NCBI GenBank assembly: GCA_032173965.1
Contig: CM063287.1
Coordinates: 7,569,859-7,633,858, forward strand
From: Sitta carolinensis
Taxonomy: Eukaryota; Chordata; Aves; Passeriformes; Sittidae
Direction: 5' to 3'
DNA: 64,000 nt
Position 1 is the first letter of the stretch; each line of letters starts with the position of its first letter. Both the position numbers and the translations under genes were made by a program. Under the pieces are notes generated by a model. The model searched no databases, was not told the DNA's origin, and was given only the letters and a program-made list of their open reading frames with translations. This document shows positions 24,620 through 38,000 of the stretch, piece after piece.

Positions 24620-25080
24620 AGTATTTTCTGGTTTCTTGACATCTTTTCACAGCTTTAAAATATTCTACTTTCCTATGGAATTTACCCTGAAATAAAACAA
24701 ATGTCATAGCTGCAGCATCCTTTACAGCACACAGTTATCATAGGCAGGCAAGGGTCTCTAAAAGGTTGCTGAAAGCAAATATGTATCAGACATCTCTCTA
24801 ATCCCATTAAAATAGAGCTTTAGAAAAGATGATTTTAAAATAATCCCTTTGGCTCAATTTGCCATTAAGTCCCCTTTTGCCACACCCTCCACAGGTTGCA
24901 TTACGCAGCTCGTTTTCTTCCTGTAATCCTACCAGCCTCCTGTGCACTGCAGATCAAACACAATGGAGAATTAGGAAAGCAAGGAGATAAAACTAAATAG
25001 ACAATTTGCAAATGTGCACTAAATCAGGGACGGCATATTGCTTCAACTGAGGAAATATTAATTTTGCTTGCTTCTTAAAT
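24620..25080. promoter_or_regulatory. Candidate conserved non-coding element
   Basis: This repeat-poor block is of higher complexity than its flanks. It holds stretches such as GGTTGCATTACGCAGCTCG (with two CpGs in a CpG-poor area and a C/EBP-like TTACGCA), CAAATGTCATAGCTGCAGC and GCAATTTGCAAATGTGCAC-like octamer/homeobox-type sequence near 25000. No frame is open across it. Called on texture only; an alignment would be needed. Confidence 0.27.
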
Positions 25081-28000
25081 GGACAGAAGGATAGTGAAGA
25101 AAAGCAAAATTCAAGTAGGAAAGGATAAAGGGAGAATAAAGAATGTGTCCTCTTACACCTTGTTCAGAACATAAGAAATACTGTCAATATTTAAACCCTC
25201 TTTTTCTTATTGCTAGGAACAGAGTGATATCAGCAGCTGATCTGGAAAGAAAGCTTTTCATTTTTCAGCAGAAAACCAAATTTTCCCCTTCCTAAGTGCC
25301 AGAGAAGGAAGCAAATATGCTTTGCTCTCAGCAGAGTGCAGATGAGCAGCAGGCAGCTCCTTTTCTCTGTCCCGTGTCTCACAAAGTCCTCATTTCTTAA
25401 CAGCTCCATTGACAGAGTCACCTGGAACCCCTTATTTCCTCTGTGTGCCTTAAATCCAGATTTGTCCAATGGTGCCTACAACTAGAGAACCAAATTTGGA
25501 TTCTAGCCTTTTTCTAAGGATTCATGTTGAGGGGTCACACTTTTGCAGCTTCTCCACAGCAGAATTAGTTTTCTTTTTCCTCTCCAGAAAGACCTCATGT
25601 CTTTTTGCTCTCTGAGGACAGGAAAGATCAGGCCATTTTATCAGCAGAGAGCACCTTCCTCTGCTCAGGGCTGGAGCAGCGGGGGCTGGGCAAGGATGCA
25701 GTGGTCACCTTTTCTTGCGAGGGGCTGCAGCTCTGCCTCTGCTGACAGAGAGCAGAGATGCTGGGTGGCAGAAAGAAGAGAGGAAAGCCCATCTTACTGC
25801 TTGGGTTGAAAAATAAAAAAAAGGGGTAAATTGTGGAAAAGCTTTTCCAGAACTTTTGAGAACTTAGGGGTGTAAATTTCATCAGATGAAGTGTATTCAA
25901 AGCCGAAACATTCTAAAAAACATTTTAAATTCACATCAAGGTTCATAACATAGAGGAGGCTGATGAGTAATAGCTTTTACATAGTTAGAAAACCTAACTA
26001 TAGGTTTCAACAGGCACATGTTTTAATTGCTCACACTTCAATGGGAAAGGAATGTTTAATAAACTTTCTTTTCACCTGTCTGCCAATGGGTTTGCCTACC
26101 TGGGTATCAAGGACAGATCAGTCTCAAAATAATTTGACAACTTTTTTCTTTGCCTTTTTTCTATAAATGAACCATCTACACTATAACTAGTGGTTTTACT
26201 AATCTTTTTATCATGCAAGAAAAATGGCAGCACTGTTTTTTAACTACACGTGTTTATTTAAATGCTGGCAAGCTGTCCAGGGATCTTTTCATACCTGCAT
26301 GATGTTGGGATCAGCACTTGCATGACTGATCCTTCATTACTTCATTTTTGTTGGCTTGATATCATCACATTTATAAATAGAAATGGTACCACAGATAGGA
26401 AAATGTTATAGAAAAAGATGTGTTAAGAAATTAATATTACCTTTGTACATTGTAGTGTCTTCAGTGAGAAATAGCTTTCTATGTATAACACCTGAGGGAA
26501 GTTTCAGATCAGTTTTGGGTGTTGGATTTATACACGTTTAGATGCAACTGATTGCTGAAAAGTGAATGTGCAAATGTTTGTTTTAAATGAGCATTTTTAT
26601 CTTGAAATCAAGCTCAGACTTCCAGAAGGATTGAATTTTACTGCCAACTAATTTTCAAATAGTCTATATTGAATAACACTAAAGGCAAAAAGAAGAACTA
26701 AGTCCTGGAGAGTCAATGAGAAACTGATTTTTCAGGTCTTCTCTTCTGCTGATTCATCCAATAGCTATTGAGATTTATATGTTATTGGAGAGAGACAGGA
26801 AAGAACATTGATCCATTTGTACATGCATTAGACACCCCTGCCAACTGCAGTTAACTCCTTCACCCTATTTTTAAAGCCTTAACCTCATTCATGGCAGTTC
26901 TCACCTGGTTAAATGCACCCACCTCTATGGATTTCAATCAAACTGAGCAGCAGGCAGAGTTCCAGTTGTATTCCTCCAGCCAACTAATACCACATTCCAT
27001 TATCTCTTCTGGAACTGATGCTTTTCACTGAAGGTACTCTGCTCCCTAAGTCCATTCCTGCTACTGTCAGGAAGCAATATCTCCTCTGTTATCCAAAATC
27101 TACATTGAACTCTGGGTTTTTATAATCCAACGTATCACCAGCACATGTGCATTGCAATTAACATTATACATCTGCAAAGCATGGTTGGGTTATCTCATGT
27201 ATTTAATTTCTTCTCTTTGTCTCCATCTCCTTGTCGTGCCTTTTTTAAGTTGTGCATTAAAATGAATCAATATCCTGTTTCACAGGAACTATCACAAAAT
27301 GCAAATAAACTGCAGGAAAAGGATTCAGGAGGAGAATTACGATGAGATAAACCCTCAGGTTATAACAACATCTTATTTTTATCACAGTCTCTTTATAAAA
27401 AGAAAAAAAAAAGAAAAATCATGAACATTCCTGTGGTTGTGGGGAAACTTGCACTTGACTTGTCTGTGAGAATTTCCCTGAGATTGTTCCTATCAGGCAC
27501 ATAAATTTCTACTAAGAAAGTTGTGTGGCTTCTGTTCTTTGCCACCAGCTTCTCAACCACTTCCTAATTTTCATGTGATACCTCAGTTGTTTTTAAAACC
27601 ATCCTTGATGCTGGAAAAACTGGCTACTTTGCCCTGCCCAAGGAACAATTTGCATGTGCTCCTCCTTTGTGCCGACCACTGAAATGAAATGCTAACTGGG
27701 CACAGAATGATCTTGGGCAGAGGTTTTATTTCTGGCTTGCTCCAATATTAGACTTCTGTAAACTGAGAGTCTTCTCCACACAGAAGACTTTATGGCAAAG
27801 GGATGCTGGTAAGCTCAGAGGGTTTAATTTCTGAGTAACTCAGAGGCGATGGGCCTTGCTGGGATGGGTTCCTCTGTGTCCCCTGGAGGGGTGGCACGCC
27901 CAGCAGTGCCACTGCTCACACCCAGGGGTCACAGGTACCTGCCCAGGTACCTGCCTCGAGCCCTCAGTGTCTGCTGATCACAGCATTGTGAGCACAGGAA

Positions 28001-29269
28001 AGTGTTACACCATTCTGATGTGCTCTCACCATAAAGCTTGGTGATCCACGCCTCCACCTTCCCTAGGTTTTCCTCAAGGAAAAGGAGCTGAATGAAGACG
28101 TAGGAAACATGGCAGTGCCATTTCAGGTGAAGCCAAGCATGTGCTTTCTGTGCCTGTGGCAATTGCAGCTGTCTCTGGCAGTATGAAAGGCAGAAGTATT
28201 TAAATTAATATTTATGAAGAAGTCTTCATTAAGTCTTGGCTTTCTTTTTTGATGCTTTATTATTACATACAGCTAAAGCACTGTATATAAAGATACATTG
28301 AGAGGAATTATCAAAACATGGATTCTTAAGAATCATTTAAAAAAAATCTTTAAAGAAAATGTCAAGATACAGAAGCTGAAGTATGGTGACAGTTGGAAAC
28401 TAAAGTTTTAGACTGTGCTTAAAAGGAAAGCCAAGAAATCAATCACAATTGCTAAAAGTTGCTGCAAGAAAGCACTGCATATGACAAAAGAAAGGGCACA
28501 CTCAGAATACATCAAAGGAAAAAAAAAAACATTATCAAGACATCTTAGAGAGGATGTGATGCCCTCCAATTCTTATTCTACTGCAGAGCAGAAATAAAGA
28601 AACGACAAATGGGAAACATTTAGTTTGCCTCAAACATGTACAAAAAATTTAAAAAGAGAAAATTAAAAAAAAATTAAATATGATCCATATAACAATTAGA
28701 CCTGAACAAACAACAAAATTAAGTTACACATCATAGTAGTAAAATGACTTTTGCGATGGCATGACCCTTGGGGAGAAAATTGAAATGCTCTGGATATTTC
28801 ACTGTTTTCTGACCAGCCAGTAATCATGAAGAAAATCACTCCCATGAGAAAAAATAAGGAAAAAATAAATGGGAAAGAGAAAAGAGAATGGGGAAATTAA
28901 ATTTCATCTCTCTCATGAAAGGCTTTTTATGTTTAGATGTGGCCACAGTTAAAATTTCCTCTCTGTAGCTCGGAGTGCTTTTCTGCCAGATGGAGCACCG
29001 TGCTCCCTCAGCTGGGTTTCTGCAGAGAAGAAATGACATCCAGTGACTTTCCATGAGTTTGATCTGTGTAGGCAGCTCACCTGTTGCTGCTTTTCAGGAG
29101 CAGTCCCTTTCCTCACAGCCGAGTTTCCTCACCCCAGACAAATGCTCATAAATACATTGATGTATCCCTGGCTTTGATACATCTGTCTCCTGAGTCTCCC
29201 ATAGACTCAGTCCCTTCTGCAATAGTTTAGCTCCTTTGAATTCCTTCTGTTCAAATGCAAGCCATTGTC
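25081..29269. other. Unique non-coding DNA, no gene seen
   Basis: No recognisable exon, RNA gene or transposon. The stretch contains one 12-bp tandem duplication (27932-27955) and scattered A-rich patches (27402-27418, 28519-28530, 28620-28680). Open frames are short and mutually overlapping. Confidence 0.65.
27932..27955 (+). repeat. Perfect 12-bp tandem duplication
   Basis: CAGGTACCTGCC occurs twice in direct succession; the unit contains a GGTACC palindrome. Minor feature. Confidence 0.95.
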
Positions 29270-29700
29270 CACATGCCTTTCCAGGACTTTGTGCATTAAG
29301 TATTCAAGATTAAATGGCTACTTAGAATGACATAATTGCTGCCATGTGCTGCAAGGGTGAGAGTGGCAGAGTCATCTCCCAGTCATACATATTGATTTGC
29401 TTTATGAATGCCAAGAAGAATTTTAAGGAATTCAAGGGGGATCTCATAGAGCTAAGGTGATTAGAGGAGATGATGGTGCAGACGTCAATTGGGAAGAATA
29501 AAAATGCAACACAAAGAGTAAAGAAATGAGTAATGTGCAGGAAGCCCTGTCACAATGAGTGACTCAGCAAAGGTGTCAGCTCTGTGCACCGAGGGGAATG
29601 GAGCAGAACTATCATGATTATTGACAATGTATGCTTGTCTGTTCCAGTGAAGGATGCTCCTGTGAACAAAACAAATTCAGCTCTAATGTTCTCCCCACAG
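29270..29700. promoter_or_regulatory. Candidate conserved non-coding element
   Basis: This repeat-free block of mixed composition holds short motifs reminiscent of developmental enhancers (AAGATTAAATGGC, AATGACATAATTGC, GACTCAGC, ATCATGATTATTGACAATG). There is no open frame across it. The evidence is texture alone and weak. Confidence 0.2.
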
Positions 29701-30499
29701 AAAACCATATGGCAGCAGAGCTAGAAAGCCTTGAGGAATGATTACTGGATCAGTACAGGAACTTGCAGAGACAAATTCATTTGACGTTGTCTCTAAAATG
29801 TCTCGGAACAAGTTCTGTTTGCTTTAGAACTAAATATGAAGTGTTTTAGCAAACAATTGTGTATGTTGGTAAACATGGATTTATTACTATTGAAAATATG
29901 ATGCATATTTGGACAGCTGGATGAGTGTTCTCGTTTAAGCTTCTGCATTTAAATCTTAATGTCTTTATCAAGAACGCTTTTGGGGGAAAAATACTAATAG
30001 AAGCTGCTCACAGCCTACAAAACAGAGGGTATTCATGCTCATGATCTTTAAATTAAGATTACATATATTTCTTTCAATTTCAGGCAAATATTACTGAACT
30101 ACGAAATTTCAGCCAGAAGTTTTTGCATATAAGTTGACTGTGACAGCTGTAAAGTTTTGACATTTACAAGAGGTACTGACTAATAATAAGAAACTGATTT
30201 AATATAGATGCTGGAGTATGCAGCTGTATGTATGGGGATTTTCACTCTAATGCAGTACTGATATGGACATTCAAACAAATCAACAAATTAAACTCAACCC
30301 ATCCTAATGCATTATATTCCTTGCCTGAAGACATTAATAAGGCAAGCAGTGAAGTTATTTAAAAAACTCTAGATATGTATCTGAATAAGAAAAAAGAGCA
30401 ACCTGGGTCTGTTGTGCTCAAATGATATTAAGTTTTTTAACTTTTGAGAAACTTACACAGTAATGAATGCCTTGATTCAAGTCAAGTTGAAACCAATGA

Positions 30500-30545
30500 T
30501 AAAGTCAATGAAATCAGTGCAACTCCAGTGTAAATTCAGTCAGTC
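30500..30545 (-). mobile_element. Probable fragment of an old amniote palindromic repeat
   Basis: On the plus strand the segment contains AAAGTCAATGAAATCAGTGC followed by AACTCCAGTGTAAATTCAG. Its reverse complement reads TTTACACTGGAGTTGCACTG then ATTTCATTGAC. This word order (TTTACAC...GGAGT...ACTGATTT...ATTGAC) is that of a palindromic interspersed repeat I recall as widespread in turtle, crocodile and bird genomes. The family name is not certain to me. Short and decayed. Confidence 0.45.
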
Positions 30546-32404
30546 CAAAATTTTGGCAGGTTTTTGCTCCTTTGCAAACTGCTGGATTATGTCATCCATA
30601 TACTGATTTATTTCATCAGAATCAAGCCACACACACTGAAATGCACCTAGAGGGCTGTAGTTTTGAGTCAATCTAAACTACTTGGACTGAAAGGGGGAAA
30701 GACTTTTCAAAGCTCATGCTTCCCTTGAGCTCCTGTGTTTTACCACACAGTCACCAGAACAATCTTTCTCAGAGTCATATTGACTCACTCATTTACAAGC
30801 AATCTGTCCATCTTCCAAGAGTGTATGCTCATGTAAAAACCAGCTAGCATGGAACAAAATACATTTTCAGAAGATTACTTATACTTCATGAATTTTGACC
30901 CAGGGTTTTGTGCTCCAACCCACATGAAAGATTACTCTATCTGGGTAAATAAGACTTCTTTCAGGTTGAAAGCATTGCAGATTTACTTTTGGAAATTTTG
31001 TACGATTTATTTAAAGTAGCACATGCCTAAGAAATTAAAGGTCACAGTGCATAGTGCATAGTTTAGAGCACTTCTTTGTGCAGCAGTAGGATACAAGACA
31101 AGATCTCCCTGTTCTTTTAAATGAAGCTACAGCAGTATCTCTGAAAGGAAAACAAAGAAAACAAAACAAAAAGAGGGAAGAAAGATTAGAATCATAACAC
31201 TGTACTTGTACAATTTCTTGTTCCTTCAAAATTAGCAGAAGCCAGAGTAGAAGATAAATGATCATGTTACAATTATATCTCTGAACTGTTACAACCCACT
31301 AGGATAATGAATGAAAGCAGTTTAGTCAGGAAGATATTCCCACAATGGCTTTGTAGATTGAAAGTGATTTTTTTGCTGTTGTTTATGACATTACCAGGGA
31401 CATAATAGATTAAGTCAGATTTTCAGTAGAGATTCTGAAGAAGGAACCTCAAAGTTCACAGGAGAGTGGTTACACTATGCCAGCACAAATTCAGTTTCAG
31501 AGTGGGTTGTTTGGCCAAAACAACTCATGCAGAGTTGCAATCTACTGATATTTTGCATTTCTTGGGGGGTTACACCAGATGAGAGATAATCTGGTCCTAA
31601 AGCATAAATGCCTCTAGGGTTTGTGGTTTGAAGCTGTGTGCAAGAAAGAAGCATTAGGGGTGTGCTGAGAGAGGTGACAGGGCCTCCTGGGCTGTGTGGT
31701 TTGTGGCCTGGAGCCACCTCATCCCTTCCTTCTGGAAGGAATCTGCCCTGGGAGTATCAGGGCACTCCAAGAACCAAACCAAAGGCCTGTCAGGGGTTTC
31801 ACTTCACAGCTGCCCCACTGATTTTCAGCAAACCACTTGTTTAAAAGCTGCCAGACATCCCCCATTCTGTCTTCAGACACTATGGGGATTTGTAATTTTC
31901 CATAGATAATGGCATAATAAGGCATTTTGATGCAAATTAGTTTTGAGCATCTCTGCAGAACAATGATAAAAGGGAAGAAAAATAAGGCAACTGAGTGGAA
32001 AATAACAGGGAATCTGTCTAGAAATGTCACTGAGAGGTTTCACATTATTAAATAGAACTGGAGTTACCAGTGAGGCAACACAGAAAGAGCCAGCCCTAAA
32101 ATTTCCTGCATGTCACACCTCAAAGAAATGCAAACAGTAATGCTCACAGTAGCTCTGTGTTCCAGTTCTTGATTTTTATCTCATTTATCCCAATGGAGCA
32201 GCACGGGGCTGAGTTGTAGGAATCCTTATTTCCACCAGCATTAGTAAGATCAAGACCTTGTTTGCAAATGAGGGAACACTGACATTTGGAGCTCTGCAAA
32301 GAGCAGTCAGTTGGCTTGTGCTTTCTGTCAGCTTTTATATACGCACCTAATGAACGGTGGAAAATGATTACAGTGGGGGCATGGAAGTAAGCATGGGTGC
32401 TATA

Positions 32405-32494
32405 GCAATAAATATGAGCTGATATAAATCAGTGGCATCTTATTGACTTCAGTTCTGCTGGTCTGATTTAAATCAGGAGTGAATTTGGCCCTAG
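32405..32494 (+). mobile_element. Probable old amniote palindromic interspersed repeat
   Basis: The segment carries TGATATAAATCAG at 32420-32432, then TTATTGACTTCAGTTCTG, then CTGATTTAAATCA at 32463-32475, followed by GGAGTGAATTTGGCCC. The two arms are inverted copies of each other with one mismatch and a 30-base spacer centred on ATTGACTTCAGT. From memory, the arm sequence (TAAATCAG), the ATTGACTTCA centre and the terminal GAATTTGGCCC match the pattern of a non-autonomous palindromic repeat found in sauropsid genomes. The exact family is not known to me. A DNA-transposon-derived element is plausible given the palindromic form. Confidence 0.6.
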
Positions 32495-33752
32495 GGCCTT
32501 GCAGAGAAATCTCTGGGACTGAATCCTGCTGTCTTGGCTCGGATAATTTTTTTCCTAAATTTCAGTGAGAGCCATGGTTGAACAAGGATCTCGGTATTCT
32601 GCTGTCATATAACACAAAAAACAGCTGTCATCAGCAGCTCATTTAGATTTGAATTGTATCTAAATGTTTTATGGAAATTATAAGCTTTAAAATCATTCCC
32701 ATTTTGTTCTTAATGCTGAGGCATTTCTACTCTTCACGAGTTCAGAAATATAAGTCACATTCTCTGAGTTAAAAAAAATCAGAAACATTTATAAAAACAA
32801 CTCAAACAAAATAAATTACTTTCTTTTTGGTGTGTTATCTAAAATGTAGAAATTGCATATTGAATAGAAACAAGTAAAATACTGGTGGATTGACAGGGAC
32901 ACAGCACTGTAGGTGGGGAAGCCAAATAATACGGAGTTCCTTCATTTTCCTTTTTTGTTGCTTTTCTTTTTGGTGTTTTCAGTGCACACCCATCAACTTT
33001 ATAGGAGTGTCAGACTCTGAACAGATCCACATGTTAAGATAATTACTAATTATGGGAGAAGGAAAAAGGCATGAAAACAATATGAATTTTTTAAGAGACA
33101 TGGTCGTCTCCAGGTTTTCTACTTCCCAAGGAAAGGTAATTGCATTGCTTTTGAAATCACAACTAAGGCCTGAGTATAATTCCATGTTGCTCTAAGTGCT
33201 AAAGCAGATCAACATTCTTATTATCTTCTGCCTCATTTTCAGGAAGCCACCCCTGTCTCTGTGTACGAGAAGGCTCAAAACTTGCTCTGAGGGGGCAACA
33301 TCCATAGCCTGGTACCCAACGTGGGTGTGAGCCTTAATTAGGCTCAGCTGCAGAGCACCAATCAACCCTAACGAGGTAACAGGTGCGAGGGCAGGAGGCA
33401 CATCAATGTCTGAGTAGCCAGAAACTCTGGTTTGCTGTGCTGGGATTCCTTCTCTTTGTTGCCAAGAAGTTATTTCTCCCTAGAGTGAGCCAGAAAAGGT
33501 ACTGTCTTGTTTGGTTTGTGGAAAATAAGGCTGTAAATAGGCATTTCAGGGTGGTGGGGTTGGGTTGTTTTTGTCAGAGTTTGCTCAGGATAGATGCGTA
33601 GTTCAGGCTAAATAGGAATGAAATTTGTCTTTGTTCTGTATTTTGGGGGGATGGAGACAAAGGAGAAAGGAAACTACTGTAAGTAACTAGCCAATTTAAT
33701 ATAATCCCCAAATAAGCATTTTACTTTCTGTGGGGAGCAGGAGATTGTGTTT

Positions 33753-33767
33753 AAAAAAAAAAAAAAA
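33753..33767. repeat. A15 homopolymer
   Basis: Uninterrupted run of 15 A after GTGTTT and before CTTGTATG. Confidence 0.95.
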
Positions 33768-34599
33768 CTTGTATGAATTCCATAACAAAAAACGGATTTT
33801 CCCTTAAGAGAAAAGGAGATGCTTTATTTTTAAGTTATTGTCTTGATTGTTTTTGTTTCCTTGCCATTTTGATCTGTTGAAATTGCTTGACCAGTTATTG
33901 TAGAGTCACATAGTAATTCAGGCAAATGTGTGTGAGAGGTCTTTTTAATGCAAAGAAAGTAGTCTCCTGTAATATTTTCCAGTTTCTTCTTCAAAGCACG
34001 TATAAAAAAATTCTCAGTTTGATCTTTGACTGGGTAAAGGGCTCTGAAGAGGTCTGGGTGTCCAGCTTCCATTGAAGCTCAATATTCTGAGAGCGTGTGG
34101 CGATGCTCATGAAGTGTTATGTTAGCAGCTCCTGCTGAAACCCCTGTATGTGTTTTAGCTGCTCCCATTACTGCATGGCTCTGAAATGTCTGTTCCACTC
34201 AAGAGTATGCTGCTTCCATCTGTGTGAGCAAACTGCCTTTATATTGCAATATCTGTAGGCAGTGGGGTTTTTTTTCTAGTAGGTAGCTTTGTAGTTGGGG
34301 TTAGGGTTGAGTAGCTCAAGGGAAATGGTGAAAATAATTTTAAAAATATTTATGCTTCATTTCTTAAAGGTGCTGTGAAGGGGTATCTCTCAGTCAGAAA
34401 TCTGGCCTTTTGTGAGTGGTTATGTGCTGTCCTCACCCAAGCTTTTCCTGAGAAAATTTGTGTATCTTTTAAGATGTGGTTATTCAGACTGCTAGAAAAA
34501 AAAACCTCCTGTTTAACTTACTTTAAATGTGATGGAAAACCATGAAGACAATCATGCAATTCCCCCTAGGGCTAAGCAGTAGCTCAGCCATCCCCATGT

Positions 34600-35060
34600 C
34601 CCTCAGACTCCTTGTTTCCAGAGCAGCCCTTTCTGCTCCTTTCCCTCACCTGTGGAGCTGTTGCTCATATTCCCTGGTCTGGCTCAGCACCAAGGCTGCA
34701 GCCAGCAAAGCCAGGTTTACTCTGCTGCTTAACCTTTCTGGGAAAGCGCAGTAAGAAGCCTGAAGTGACTCACTTTAAAGCAGTGGTTTGCATATCCTGG
34801 TGGTAAATCCAGGCTGCACTGCTCATTACTGTGCCCTTTCTGCCCAGGCATTGCCCAATGCAAACTGCAGAGGGGTCAGGGCAATGCCGAGGGGTCGGAG
34901 CTGCCTGGGAGCACTGCGAGGAAAGGCAGCGATGCTGAGGATGGAGGCAGCTCTTGGCTGTCAGGCCTTGCTCTCTGGCAGGTTCCAAAACCTGTGCCTT
35001 GTGTCACATTCACTGCCTGCACGTGCCAGCTCTGGAGAGCACTAACTTCGCCCAGGGAGT
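34600..35060. other. GC-rich patch with a few CpGs
   Basis: Locally GC-rich, with four CpGs clustered at about 34886-34932 (CCGAGG, GTCGGAG, TGCGAGG, GCGATG). Short open frames overlap on both strands without any domain. It is too small and too CpG-poor for a CpG island. Confidence 0.55.
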
Positions 35061-38000
35061 GTCTAGATGGTTTGTTGCAGTGCTTAGAAAGACGAGCTGC
35101 ATTATTTTTCTTGATAAGGTTGTAAAAATAAGAAATAATTAATGGAGAATTGCAAGTAACTACTGAAGTTAGAGATAAATATATGGTAACTGGTTTGCTT
35201 TCTTTGACTCCATTGAAACTTTTGTGTAATACTCTTGGAGTTACAGAGTGCCCTTTATCTGCCAGATAAAGCTATCCTTGGCTATTACTATTTGCTTAGC
35301 CCTCAAGTAAAAACATGTTGAAGAGGTGAGCAAAAGTCAATGACGTTTATCAGAGTGGAATGATTAATCCTGAATTATGTGGCTTAGGCATGGATAGACA
35401 TGATTAATGTTGCAACTGAGTGAGAGGAGAGTCTAAGAGGAGAATCTAAGCTAGTCTAAACTGCCCAGGAGAAGCAGTAGGTTGTACAGCGAGGGGGTAT
35501 TTTGGCCAAGTGGGCTAAAGCAGCTTGGGAACGAACATGAGAGAGGAAGAGAGTGCTGCAAAACCAGCTGGTAAAACAAAGAGCTTACACATGGAAACAC
35601 CATGTGATGGTGGTCTTCCCTTTTCCTTTCAACTTTGAAACAAGTGTATTTAGTTCCTGCACTGTCTGGATGAAGGAGGCATGTTGTGTGTGTGATCTCA
35701 GCCCAGTTTTTGCAGATGAGGTAGGAGCACGTCTCTGTGTGTGGATGATTGGCCGAGCTGTAGCAAACTTCAGACTCTGCTGAGGCCGATGTGTGTGCTA
35801 AGCCTGGGAGACCCCAAGATGTTAATTTCTGTGACATTTCACTTCAGAACCAGAAATTACACATTGCTCCTGATTTATAGGCACATACCTCCATTGTGAG
35901 GTTATATAATATTCATCAATAATAAAGAGTTAGAACACTTATCTAAAACCCCAGCTGTGAGCTGGGAAGAAGCTTCTAATGTCAGTGTGGGAAGTTAGGA
36001 AAATCCTGGGGATTTGGGTATTTTAAGCCTTAGCACACAACTGCACTTTAGTGTTCTTTGAACCACTCCTTGTGTCCTCCAAGGGAAAACATACAATGGT
36101 TCATGGACAGCATATCATTCTCTGAAAAATATTTAAATGTTTTTAGTGACAGAAATAGTGAGGAACTGTTCTTGCTGAAAAATTTGTCCATGCTTTGAGG
36201 CAGAGCCTTTCTGAGACCCTCCAGCTCCCTGGGATGAATGGTGGGGTAATGCCTTAGGGCACAGCTGGGTTGTGAGAAACGTGTGAGAGTCCCACCTAAG
36301 GCAGGGGATGTTCTGGATTGCAGTGGGATGGGACATATCTAGATGCAGGCAAGCACAGAGGATACTGAGAAAATGTGGAGGTCAGCATGGGACACCAGAT
36401 CAATGTCCCTTACCTGGGTGGATTAAATATCCTAAAGACAGTGTCTAACATTAAAGTGACAGTGAGGAAGAAGACATCCTTCCCTTGGTATGCAGAATTG
36501 AGTTCAGAGTTACAGCCATGTTCAGAGTGTGCTCCAAGCACAGGATCATGTCAGTTCTGGTGGCAGCAGCCACCTGGCTGCAGCAAGGTGACACAGGGAC
36601 ACCAGCTTGCCAGTGCTTTCGATTTGTATCATCTTGAGTCTTTTTGATAGGTCAGGCCAGCTTTTTGTGAGGGCCATAATCTTCTGTTAGGGTAGAAAAG
36701 ATTCTTTACTATTTTCCTTCAGTGGGACTGTTGCCAGATGTGTGTGGCACTTTACTCTTAGAGCTGTAAAGTTTTAATGTCACTGCCGTGGGTTTGTTAA
36801 TCTATGTGCACATGAGATAACCCATCTTAGCTTAGGCAAATTTCATTCAGCAACTGAACTGTGTTATATTGGCATCAGTGTTCTGAAGAGCTCACTGATG
36901 GACTTTGAATGACCTTGTATTTATCAATCTCAGCCACAATTTATTCTATAAACTTTCCTGTTAATGTCTGTTTTCTGGGATGTGTGAGTGCTGAAAAATA
37001 AAGAGTTAAAAAAGCTGCATTTATCACTTAGCATTTTTGACAGTTTATAAAGCTCTAAAATATCTAAAAATTCTGCTCACTTTCAGTTCCAAGCAGCCCT
37101 AGAAGACTTCAGAAAATAGAGTTTAATGAAAACACCTGGAAATTTAATAATTCCCTCTGTTTTATGCTGAAACCACTAACACATAGAATATTTAAACTAT
37201 TCTTACTGTAGGTTTAACCACCAATGAGGAAGCAGTTGAAGCAATGTCCCTGAAAGAGCAGTCTGAGTATTTCTCTTTTTAGCAAGCCACAGTTCGAGTG
37301 TTTACCAGGTTGCCTCCAGCTGTAAGTGTGATGTGCCACTGTTGTTGTACAGGGGATGCAATACAGGAAAAAAGACCCACAACAAGAAATCCCATGATTT
37401 AACAATATTTACATATGCAGAGTTTTCACTTTCTTTTCAGCATAGTTGGTTTGTTAGTTTGTAAATGGATGGGAGTTTGCAAGTTGTGTTAGTTTTGTCT
37501 TGTTGGAATAATGCTCCTTCTATTTTTTTTTAATTCCAGCTGAAGTGAAAAACTCAAAGCAAGTTAAGACTTAAAGAAAATACAACTTAAAAATTGTATT
37601 TAGAGATTAGTATTAAGAAAGATAATTGTGGAAATTACAAGGAGATACTGATGCTAATGTTTGAGCATTTGTTCAACATGCCTCAAGAGACTAAATTTTC
37701 TGCTTAAATTGATATCAGAAGAGATACAGTAATTAAATAATAGTATTTAGAAATTAGGCTGAAGATATTTCATGGATTTAGTTGGTTTAAAGTTAATGCT
37801 ATTTAAATATAATTATTAATTAAATGTAACTTTTACTACCGAGTAAGCTAGAATGTCTGAATACATCTTTTTGCATCACAACTGTTTTTTAAACCCTTGT
37901 CCTTATCCTTCATAAGATTTAAACAGTGGGAGTTTAATCTGTGTTTCTGCTTTTGCACCAGCTGAAAGGCACAGATCAGTGTTACAAAGCCTCTTGGAAA

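Larger units (their letters stand above)
29701..34500. other. Unique AT-rich non-coding DNA
   Basis: Besides the two probable old interspersed repeats at about 30500-30545 and 32405-32494 and an A15 run at 33753-33767, I see nothing gene-like. Open frames are at most about 100 codons and carry no domain. Confidence 0.65.
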
